The position numbers and the translations under genes were made by a program. Source: UBA4644 sp964541085 (GTDB taxonomy: Bacteria > Bacillota > Clostridia > Oscillospirales > Butyricicoccaceae). From it: DNA of 64,000 nucleotides. Under the pieces are notes generated by a model that worked only from the letters and a program-made list of their open reading frames with translations, searched no databases and was not told the DNA's origin. Position 1 is the first letter of the stretch, and each line of letters opens with the position of its first letter. Positions 8,408 to 14,786 of this stretch are shown in pieces. The stretch is taken from assembly GCA_964541085.1 (NCBI GenBank), contig CAZIPA010000003.1, positions 1-64,000 of the forward strand, in the 5' to 3' direction.

Positions 8408-8443
8408 AGCCCCTCTCCAAGGGCTTGTCCGCAGCGCCTGCGG
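8408..8443 (-). promoter_or_regulatory. Two hairpins in the leader of the nucleoside import operon
   Basis: Minus strand CCGCAG-GCG-CTGCGG (8429-8443) is followed by AGCCC-TTGGAGAG-GGGCT (8408-8425). They lie between the promoter and the ATPase start. Neither has a following T tract, and I do not recognise a riboswitch class. They may stabilise the RNA or bind a regulator. Confidence 0.35.
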
Positions 8444-8467
8444 CACGAAATTATTACAGATACTATA

Positions 8468-8495
8468 ATTATACCGGAAATCCCGAAAAAAGCAA
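8468..8495 (-). promoter_or_regulatory. Sigma-A promoter of the nucleoside import operon
   Basis: Minus-strand TTGCTT (8490-8495), a 16-base spacer and TATAAT (8468-8473). A second TATAAT at 8401-8406 lacks a convincing -35. Confidence 0.6.
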
Positions 8496-8566
8496 GATTT
8501 GATGTAAAAAACCTGAAAAAAGAATGAAAAAGAAAGGCGCAATTTTCTTACCTCAAGGAAATGTGC

Positions 8567-8595
8567 TTGTAATGCGGCGAATTATTTGCTATAGT
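8567..8595 (+). promoter_or_regulatory. Sigma-A promoter of the EamA transporter and lgt
   Basis: TTGTAA (8567-8572), a 17-base spacer and TATAGT (8590-8595), giving a leader of about 30 bases before the ATG at 8633. Confidence 0.65.
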
Positions 8596-8632
8596 AAAGC
8601 CACAGTCTGAATCTGAAAGAAAGAGTGATCCC

Positions 8633-9556
8633 ATGCATATGAGCAAAAAAACGCGCGGCAATCTTCTCCTGCTGCTGACCGCGGTGATCTGGGGCTCGGC
8701 CTTTGTGGCTCAGAGCGCCGGTATGGAATATGTCCAGCCCTTTACCTACAACGGCATCCGCACCGTACTGGGCGGTCTGGTGCTGATTCCCGTGGTGCTG
8801 CTGACACGAAAGCTTCGTCCCGCAGACCAGCGTCCCGCACCCCAGACCCAACAGGCCATCGACCGGAGCTCCATCCGGGCCGGACTGATCTGCGGCATAT
8901 TCCTCTGCATTGCCAGCAATTTTCAGCAGTACGGCGTCAGCATGACCACCGCCGGAAAGGCGGGCTTTATCACGGCCCTTTACATTGTCATCGTGCCGCT
9001 GCTGGGCATCTTTATCAAGCGGAAAATCCCGAAGATCACCTGGGTCTGCGTGGGCATTGCCGTGGTGGGCTTTTATCTGCTGTGCGTGAAAGAGGGCTTT
9101 TCCGTTTCCACCGGCGATCTGCTGGTGCTGTGCTGTGCCTTCTTCTTCTCCCTGCACATTATGGCCATCGACCGGTTTACCGCCGGACAGGTGGACGGTG
9201 TTCTGCTCTCCTGTGTCCAGTTTCTCACCGCCGGTATTCTATCGCTGCTGCTGATGGCGGTGTTTGACACGCCGGTGTGGGCGGATATCTGGAACGCAAA
9301 ATGGACGATTCTCTATGCCGGTATTCTTTCCTGCGGCGCAGGCTACACGCTGCAAATCCTCGGGCAGCGGGACACCGACCCCACCGTGGCCACGCTGATT
9401 ATGAGTCTGGAATCGGTCTTTGCTGTGCTGTCCGGCTGGCTTATCCTCCACGAGCAGCTGAGTCTGAAGGAGCTTTTGGGCTGTGTTATGGTATTTGCCG
9501 CTGTCATTCTGGCGCAGATTCCTCTGCCTGCCGGAAACCGTAAAAAGGAGAACTGA
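8633..9556 (+). CDS. EamA/DMT family transporter
   Basis: The 307-residue membrane protein has about ten hydrophobic helices arranged as two EamA repeats. The first starts with LLLLTAVIWGSAFVAQSAGM and continues to the IRTVLGGLVLIPVVLL helix. The second ends in TDPTVATLIMSLESVFAVLSG, a hallmark of drug/metabolite transporters. Such proteins export amino acids, nucleotides or other small metabolites; the substrate cannot be read from sequence. The Shine-Dalgarno is weak (AAAGAG), and an in-frame ATG six bases later is equally possible. The stop is five bases before lgt, which suggests co-transcription. Confidence 0.85.
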   Translation: MHMSKKTRGNLLLLLTAVIWGSAFVAQSAGMEYVQPFTYNGIRTVLGGLVLIPVVLLTRKLRPADQRPAPQTQQAIDRSSIRAGLICGIFLCIASNFQQYGVSMTTAGKAGFITALYIVIVPLLGIFIKRKIPKITWVCVGIAVVGFYLLCVKEGFSVSTGDLLVLCCAFFFSLHIMAIDRFTAGQVDGVLLSCVQFLTAGILSLLLMAVFDTPVWADIWNAKWTILYAGILSCGAGYTLQILGQRDTDPTVATLIMSLESVFAVLSGWLILHEQLSLKELLGCVMVFAAVILAQIPLPAGNRKKEN

Positions 9557-9561
9557 TTCTG

Positions 9562-10485
9562 ATGGTAAACGATATTTCCTTCCCCGGTCTGTTTGACCAT
9601 GTATTTCACATTGACCGTGTTGCCTTTACCCTGTTTGGCAAGGATGTGATGTGGTACGGTGTGATTCTGGCCTTTTGCTTTGTGGCGGCGGCCTTTTATG
9701 TGCTGCGGCGCTGCCCGGATTTTGGCTGGTCCCCGGACCGTTTTCTGGACATGATTCTGTGGGGCCTGCCCGCCGGTATCATCGGCTGCCGCATCTATTT
9801 TGTCATGAACCGCTGGGACTATTACAGTGCGCACCCCAGTGAAATCATTGAGATCTGGAACGGCGGTCTGGGAATGTACGGCGGTTTGATTGCGGCAGTG
9901 CTGGTGGTGCTGATCTTTTGCAGCATCAAGCATTGCGACATTCTCTCGGCCTGCGATCTGGCGGGAATGGGCTTTATGCTGGCGCAGTGCATCGGCCGCT
10001 GGGCCAACTTTATCAATGCGGAGGCCCATGGCGGCGAGACCTCTCTCCCCTGGGGAATGTCCATCAACGGGGCCGCACCGGTGCACCCCACCTTTCTGTA
10101 CGAATCCCTGTGGACGCTGGCAGGCTTTCTCTTCCTGCATTTTTACTCCAAGCACCGGAAGTTCCGGGGAGAACTGGCGCTGATGTACGCCGGATGGTAT
10201 GGCATGATTCGCTTTTTGCTGGAATATCTCCGCACAGACAGCCTGTTCATCGGTCACACCGGACTGAAGGCATCCCAGATGATCGGTCTGTTCTGTGTGA
10301 TTGTGTCTGCGGCGCTGCTGGCGTATTTCTACATTTCCAAAAAGTATCCCAAGCCCTTTGTGCCGAAAACGGCTGCTGCCGGAGACACAGCCTCCGCACC
10401 TGCGCCGGAGGAGCCTTCGGAGGTTCCCGCCCCGGAGGACAGCACGGAAGCGCCCGAAACACCTCCCCAGCAGAAGGAAGAATAA
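9562..10485 (+). CDS. lgt: Prolipoprotein diacylglyceryl transferase
   Basis: Lgt moves diacylglycerol from phosphatidylglycerol onto the lipobox cysteine of prolipoproteins in the cytoplasmic membrane. The 307-residue protein has about seven transmembrane helices, the Lgt signature GRWANFINAEAHGG near residue 145, the GGLGMYGGLIAA helix and HPTFLYESLW. The last 40 residues are a Pro/Glu/Ala-rich hydrophilic tail beyond the usual family end, probably cytoplasmic and dispensable. AAGGAG lies 11 bases before the ATG. Lipoproteins encoded in this window (CapA-like, GerC and PstS-like) are likely substrates. Confidence 0.96.
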   Translation: MVNDISFPGLFDHVFHIDRVAFTLFGKDVMWYGVILAFCFVAAAFYVLRRCPDFGWSPDRFLDMILWGLPAGIIGCRIYFVMNRWDYYSAHPSEIIEIWNGGLGMYGGLIAAVLVVLIFCSIKHCDILSACDLAGMGFMLAQCIGRWANFINAEAHGGETSLPWGMSINGAAPVHPTFLYESLWTLAGFLFLHFYSKHRKFRGELALMYAGWYGMIRFLLEYLRTDSLFIGHTGLKASQMIGLFCVIVSAALLAYFYISKKYPKPFVPKTAAAGDTASAPAPEEPSEVPAPEDSTEAPETPPQQKEE

Positions 10486-10497
10486 CCGAATATACAA

Positions 10498-10533
10498 GCA
10501 TCCGCACCTGTCGATTGGGTGCGGATGTTTTTT
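10498..10533. terminator. Bidirectional intrinsic terminator between lgt and spoIIP
   Basis: CATCCGCACC, loop TGTCGATT, GGGTGCGGATG, then TTTTTT on the + strand. The minus strand also has a short T-containing tail (TGCTTG). It separates convergent genes. Confidence 0.85.
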
Positions 10534-10535
10534 GC

Positions 10536-11543
10536 TTATGGCTGCGCTTCCAGCAGTGCGTCGGCCAGTGACTGGGCAAACACCTCTGCTGCCGCCAGCG
10601 CCTCCTCCAGCGTATTGCCGCAGGCACCCACCTCCACCAGCATACTGCCCCGGCGGAGATGCTGATTGAAGCGTCCCGTGCGGATGCTGATGGGCCGCAT
10701 CATGCCCGGATAGCTCTGATTGATCCGCTGGTGCAGCTGGGCCTGAAAGGTGAGATTTTCCCGCCAGTCCGAGTGATTCCGTCCGCCTCCGTCGGTGCCC
10801 GTTACAAACATCAGCTGGGCGGTCTGTTTGCCATCCACCTGTGCCACGGTTTTGTAATAGTTGCCGCTGGTGCCGATGGCATCCCGGTGTACATCCAGAA
10901 TCAGCTGAATGGTGGGATATTCCTCCAGATAGGACTGGATATCCTTCAGGGCACGGTTGTAGGAGCCGTTGTAGGCGGGATAGTCGTTCAGGGTTTCGCT
11001 GTGCAGGGTGGAAATGCCCCGGGCGTTCAGCTGATCTGCAATGAGCTGACCCACCGCCAGCATATTGCACTCCCGGTTCAGCGTGCGATATTCTCCGGAA
11101 GCTTCATAGGGATGTGCCTCCGTGGGCGTATATGCCTCGGTGCCATGGGTATGCATAATCAGCACCTGCACCCCTTCCCCGCCCAAAGACACCGGTGACG
11201 CCTTTTGCAGCAGGACCTCCATATCAATTTCATAGTCCGTCTGATTTTTGAAGTAAACGGTGTCAGCGCCCTTTCCGATTTCCGCAGTGGACAGGACGGG
11301 TGCAGCATTCTCCGGCGCTGTTTGCGGCAAATCGGGCGGCAGTGCGGCACTTTCCGCCAGCAGAACCGGCTCCTCTGCTGTAACCGGCGGCAGCTCCCAG
11401 GGCTCGTCCGATGCCGGAACATCCAGTGCGGTCTCGTTCCATGGCGTTTCCATTCCACGGCTCCCCCACAGCAGCAGGGACCACAGCAGCAGCGCCGCCA
11501 GCAAAAGGCCAAAGCGCCCGTGTGCTTGCTTTTTTCCTTTCAT
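10536..11543 (-). CDS. spoIIP: Stage II sporulation protein P (peptidoglycan hydrolase)
   Basis: SpoIIP is the amidase/endopeptidase that, with SpoIID and SpoIIM, thins septal peptidoglycan and drives engulfment in the mother cell. The 335-residue protein has an N-terminal membrane anchor (FGLLLAALLLWSLLLWGS), a 90-residue linker and the catalytic domain. VLIMHTHGTEAYTP near residue 126 carries the zinc-binding His and Glu, and LILDVHRDAI near 210 is the second conserved motif. AAGGGAGG precedes the ATG. It follows gpr as in Bacillus subtilis, separated by about 50 bases, and presumably is transcribed with it during sporulation. Confidence 0.95.
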   Translation of the reverse strand: MKGKKQAHGRFGLLLAALLLWSLLLWGSRGMETPWNETALDVPASDEPWELPPVTAEEPVLLAESAALPPDLPQTAPENAAPVLSTAEIGKGADTVYFKNQTDYEIDMEVLLQKASPVSLGGEGVQVLIMHTHGTEAYTPTEAHPYEASGEYRTLNRECNMLAVGQLIADQLNARGISTLHSETLNDYPAYNGSYNRALKDIQSYLEEYPTIQLILDVHRDAIGTSGNYYKTVAQVDGKQTAQLMFVTGTDGGGRNHSDWRENLTFQAQLHQRINQSYPGMMRPISIRTGRFNQHLRRGSMLVEVGACGNTLEEALAAAEVFAQSLADALLEAQP

Positions 11544-11594
11544 GGAGCGCCTCCCTTCAGAACACTGTATTCTGCCGGAGGCGGTTTTATGCGT

Positions 11595-12440
11595 TCAGCT
11601 CAGACAGGCGGCCATTTCCTCTGCGGTCATATCCCCCTGCAGGGCAAGATTCAAGGCATAGCCCAGCAGCTTTCCGCAGTGCAGAATCTGATGATCCATA
11701 TCTCTCGGCGACACCAGCATGGCATTTTCCCGGGTCTGCTCCAGCGGATGGCCGGAAAGCTCCATGGCCAGTGTTCGTGCTTCCACCACCGTAGGGACAC
11801 CCAATGCGATTACGGGAACGCCCAGAGTCCCCTCATTCAGCGCCTGTCGGGGATTGCAGGCACCGCTGCCGGGGATGATGCCGGTATCGGAAAGCTGCAC
11901 CGTCCGGCACAGACGGGAAAGGGCCCGGGCGCACAGCGCATCCACCGCCACCACGGCGGCAGGCCGAAGCTGCTCTGTCACGCCCCGCAGCAGCTCCGCC
12001 GTCTCCATTCCCGTATCACCCAGCACACCGGCTGCCAGGGCGCATACAGGCCGCATCCCGTCAAAGGTTTCCGGCATGGCTCGCAGGAGATGCCGGGTGA
12101 CGATCAGATGCCGGACGGTCTCCGGCCCCAGTGCATCCGGCGTGATAAAGCGGTTGCCCAGTCCCGCCACCAGCACCAGCCCCTTTTCCGGCAGCAGCTG
12201 CGAAAGCAGGCGGGAAAGTGCCCGGGCACAGTCGAACAGCGCATCGCTCTCCGGCGGCAGCTCTGCCGTGAAATAATGTCCCCGGGGCTTGCCCAGCAGC
12301 TCTTCGCCCCGCCGGTTCCGCACCTGAATCTCCGTCACCTTCAGCGGGCCTGTCCGGCAATGCCGCTCCACAACGCCCTCCAGCCTGCCGCTTCCCCGCA
12401 GTTCCCGCCGTTCCAGCGCCAGATCCGTTCGTATTTCCAT
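11595..12440 (-). CDS. gpr: Spore germination endopeptidase GPR
   Basis: GPR degrades small acid-soluble spore proteins early in germination. The 281-residue protein starts MEIRTDLALE, which resembles the autoprocessing and SASP cleavage sequence of the family. The conserved core includes LGKPRGHYFTAELPP, VAGLGNRFITPDALGP near residue 110, GVLGDTGMETAELLRGV and AVDALCARALSRLC. It is shorter than the 370-residue Bacillus enzyme, as usual in clostridia. It is divergent from rpsT and followed by spoIIP, a conserved Firmicutes arrangement. A possible forespore-type promoter lies upstream (12471-12501). Confidence 0.94.
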   Translation of the reverse strand: MEIRTDLALERRELRGSGRLEGVVERHCRTGPLKVTEIQVRNRRGEELLGKPRGHYFTAELPPESDALFDCARALSRLLSQLLPEKGLVLVAGLGNRFITPDALGPETVRHLIVTRHLLRAMPETFDGMRPVCALAAGVLGDTGMETAELLRGVTEQLRPAAVVAVDALCARALSRLCRTVQLSDTGIIPGSGACNPRQALNEGTLGVPVIALGVPTVVEARTLAMELSGHPLEQTRENAMLVSPRDMDHQILHCGKLLGYALNLALQGDMTAEEMAACLS

Positions 12441-12470
12441 GGGTTTTCCCCTGCCTTTTCACATTTTCTT

Positions 12471-12501
12471 CTTATTTTCCGCAGAAGTAAAAAAATTATG
12501 T
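12471..12501 (-). promoter_or_regulatory. Possible sigma-F/G-type promoter of gpr-spoIIP
   Basis: Minus strand ACATA (12497-12501), a 16-base spacer and GGAAAATAAG (12471-12480). This partly resembles the forespore consensus GYATA-16-GGNNANAHTR, with mismatches in both boxes. No good sigma-A promoter is visible. The assignment is tentative. Confidence 0.3.
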
Positions 12502-12510
12502 AAATGGGAC

Positions 12511-12539
12511 TTGCTTTTTTCCCGTGAGAATGATAAAAT
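12511..12539 (+). promoter_or_regulatory. Sigma-A promoter of rpsT
   Basis: TTGCTT (12511-12516), a 17-base spacer and TAAAAT (12534-12539). Confidence 0.7.
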
Positions 12540-12578
12540 ATCCCTGCTGTAAATTTCGCTGTAAGGGAGGTCAGAATC

Positions 12579-12839
12579 GTGCCCAACATCAAGTCTGCTA
12601 AAAAGCGTGTCCTGGTCAGCAAGATCAACAATGCCAGCAACCGTGCTGCCAAAACTGAGCTCAAGACCATGGTGAAGAAGTTTGACGCTGCTGTTGCCGT
12701 TGGTGGTGACGCTGCCGTGGCTGCTTATAAGAACGCTGTTAAGACCATTGATCAGGCTGCTGCCAAGGGAATCATCCACAAGAACACCGCAGCCCGCAGA
12801 AAGAGCCAGCTCACCAGAAAGCTGAACGCCGCACAGTGA
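12579..12839 (+). CDS. rpsT: 30S ribosomal protein S20
   Basis: This 86-residue basic protein has the S20 start MPNIKSAKKRV and the closing motif GIIHKNTAARRKSQL. It binds 16S rRNA at the base of the small subunit. The start codon is GTG, with a strong AAGGGAGG eight bases upstream. It is monocistronic, with its own promoter and terminator. Low-copy GTG starts on rpsT are known to lower translation and allow autoregulation in some bacteria; whether that applies here is inference. Confidence 0.97.
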   Translation: MPNIKSAKKRVLVSKINNASNRAAKTELKTMVKKFDAAVAVGGDAAVAAYKNAVKTIDQAAAKGIIHKNTAARRKSQLTRKLNAAQ

Positions 12840-12865
12840 GCCCTTTCCACTGAACACGAATGTTC

Positions 12866-12897
12866 CAAGCCGCATTCTTCGGGATGCGGCTTGTTTC
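12866..12897 (+). terminator. Intrinsic terminator of rpsT
   Basis: AAGCCGCAT, loop TCTTCGGG, ATGCGGCTT, then GTTTCC. The stem is strong but the T tract is short. Confidence 0.7.
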
Positions 12898-12914
12898 CTG
12901 TCCGCACAACTTTT

Positions 12915-12931
12915 AGTTGACAAAATCAACT
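12915..12931 (+). promoter_or_regulatory. Palindromic operator overlapping the ABC exporter promoter
   Basis: AGTTGA-CAAAA-TCAACT forms a perfect inverted repeat whose left half contains the -35 hexamer. The motif CAACTTTT also occurs twice, 20 bases apart. The geometry fits a MarR- or TetR-type repressor site; no such regulator is encoded nearby. Confidence 0.55.
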
Positions 12932-12945
12932 TTTGGTCGTATAAT
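12917..12945 (+). promoter_or_regulatory. Consensus sigma-A promoter of the ABC exporter
   Basis: TTGACA (12917-12922), exactly 17 bases, TATAAT (12940-12945). Both boxes are perfect, so basal strength should be high unless a repressor occupies the overlapping palindrome. Confidence 0.85.
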
Positions 12946-12992
12946 ATCCATCGGCGGCCTGTGTGCCGACTTTCTGAAAGCGAGGATACGCA

Positions 12993-14732
12993 ATGCTCAA
13001 GCGTTTTATTGCCTATTACAAGCCCCACAAGCGGTTGTTTGCCATGGATATGACCGCCTCCCTGCTGATCTCGGTCATCGGCATGGTCTATCCTGTCGTT
13101 ACCAACCGGATGCTGAATCAGTATATTCCCGATCGGGTGTATTCCGCCATTGTCGTCTCCGGCGTTCTGCTGCTGGCTCTTTACGGTGTGCGGATGCTGC
13201 TGCGGTATTTTGTCCAGTATTACGGCCACATGATGGGTACCCAGATGCAGGCCCAGATGCGCCGGGATATGTTTGCCCATCTGGAAAAGCTCCCCTTCTC
13301 CTTTTTTGACGATCATGAGACGGGCCGGATCATGTCCCGCATGACCAGTGACCTGTTTGATGTCAGTGAGCTGGCCCACCACGGGCCGGAAAATCTTCTC
13401 ACCGGCATCAGCATGATCGTGCTCTCCTTCGTTTATCTCTGCACCATCAACATTCCTCTGACGCTGATTATTTTTGCCTGTGTGCCGGTGTTGCTGGTGA
13501 TTTCCTGGCATTTGCGCCGTCAGATGCGGGAAGCCTTTACCGATCGGCGGAAAAGCACGGCTACCATCAACGCGGCGCTGGAAAGCAGCGTCTCCGGCAT
13601 TCGTGTTACCAAGGCCTATACCAATGCGGAAAAGGAAATGGAAAAGTTTGAGGTGGGCAATCTCCAGTTTATCGACGCTGCCCGCCGTGCCTATCGTGCC
13701 ATGGGAAAGTTCCAGTCCTCCACGGCCTTTATCACGGATATTTTCAATGTGATTATCCTGATTGCGGGCGGTCTGTTCCTGTACAACGGAAAAATCAACT
13801 TTGCCGAATATTCCACCTTTATCGTCTCCGTCAACCTGTTTATTTCCCCTGTGACCACGCTGATTAACTTTATGGAGCAGTATCAGAACGGCGTGACCGG
13901 CTTTCAGCGGTTTCTGGAAATCATGGATGTGCCGGTGGAAGCGGATGCGCCGGATGCCGTGGCGCTGGAACAGCCTCAGGGCTCCATTGAGCTGCGGGAT
14001 GTGAGCTTTGCCTACGGAGATTCCCGGGAGGTGCTGCGTCATGTTTCCCTGAAGGTGGAAAAGGGACGGACGCTGGCGCTGGTGGGGCCCTCCGGCGGCG
14101 GCAAGACCACCATCTGCCATCTGCTGCCCAATTTTTATCCCATTGACGAAAACAACGGCGCCATTCTCATTGACGGTCAGGATATCCGCCATCTCACCCG
14201 GGAATCTCTCCGGCAGAGCATCGGCATCGTTCAGCAGGATGTGTTCCTGTTTGCCGGAAGCATCCGGGACAATATCCGCTATGGCAAGCTGGATGCCACC
14301 GATGAGGAAATCTATGCCGCCGCCCGCAGAGCCAACATTCACGATTATGTGATGAGTCTGGAGCACGGCTATGATACGGATATCGGCGAACGGGGCGTAA
14401 GGCTCTCCGGCGGCCAAAAGCAGCGGCTGAGCATCGCCCGGGTCTTTTTGAAAAATCCCGCCATTCTCATTCTGGACGAGGCAACCTCCGCGCTGGACAA
14501 TACCTCCGAGGTGTTGATTCAGAATGCGCTGGACGAGCTGTGCAAGGGGCGTACCACCATTGTGGTGGCGCACCGTCTTTCCACCATTCGCAACGCGGAT
14601 GAAATCGCCGTGATCGTGGACGGTCAGGTGCGGGAACAGGGCACCCACGAGCAGCTGATGGCCCAGGGCGGCGTATATCAGGGACTCTATTCCCTGCAAT
14701 TCCGGGAGGACGAGCTCCCGCAATCGTTCTGA
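12993..14732 (+). CDS. ABC exporter half-transporter (permease fused to ATPase)
   Basis: The 579-residue protein joins a six-helix membrane domain (residues 1-310) to an ABC ATPase (330-579). Walker A is GPSGGGKTT near residue 366, followed by the Q-loop SIGIVQQDVFLFAG, the signature LSGGQKQR near 476, Walker B ILILDEATSALD and the H-loop VVAHRLST. It would work as a homodimer, like MsbA, Sav1866 or BmrA, to export drugs or lipids. The cargo is unknown. It is monocistronic, under a consensus promoter overlapped by a palindrome, which suggests inducible, repressor-controlled expression. Confidence 0.92.
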   Translation: MLKRFIAYYKPHKRLFAMDMTASLLISVIGMVYPVVTNRMLNQYIPDRVYSAIVVSGVLLLALYGVRMLLRYFVQYYGHMMGTQMQAQMRRDMFAHLEKLPFSFFDDHETGRIMSRMTSDLFDVSELAHHGPENLLTGISMIVLSFVYLCTINIPLTLIIFACVPVLLVISWHLRRQMREAFTDRRKSTATINAALESSVSGIRVTKAYTNAEKEMEKFEVGNLQFIDAARRAYRAMGKFQSSTAFITDIFNVIILIAGGLFLYNGKINFAEYSTFIVSVNLFISPVTTLINFMEQYQNGVTGFQRFLEIMDVPVEADAPDAVALEQPQGSIELRDVSFAYGDSREVLRHVSLKVEKGRTLALVGPSGGGKTTICHLLPNFYPIDENNGAILIDGQDIRHLTRESLRQSIGIVQQDVFLFAGSIRDNIRYGKLDATDEEIYAAARRANIHDYVMSLEHGYDTDIGERGVRLSGGQKQRLSIARVFLKNPAILILDEATSALDNTSEVLIQNALDELCKGRTTIVVAHRLSTIRNADEIAVIVDGQVREQGTHEQLMAQGGVYQGLYSLQFREDELPQSF

Positions 14733-14742
14733 ATATGAAAAG

Positions 14743-14778
14743 CAGGCTCCCGGCCAATACAGCGGGAGCCTGTTTTTT
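14743..14778. terminator. Intrinsic terminator between the ABC exporter and pcrA
   Basis: CAGGCTCCCG, loop GCCAATACAG, CGGGAGCCTG, then TTTTTT on the + strand. On the minus strand it is followed by CTTTTC. It serves both convergent transcripts. Confidence 0.85.
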
Positions 14779-14786
14779 CTTTGCTT

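Noticed and set aside
8400..8560. Purine or other riboswitch upstream of the nucleoside importer
   Set aside because: The purine-riboswitch core sequences are absent and no terminator overlaps the hairpins.
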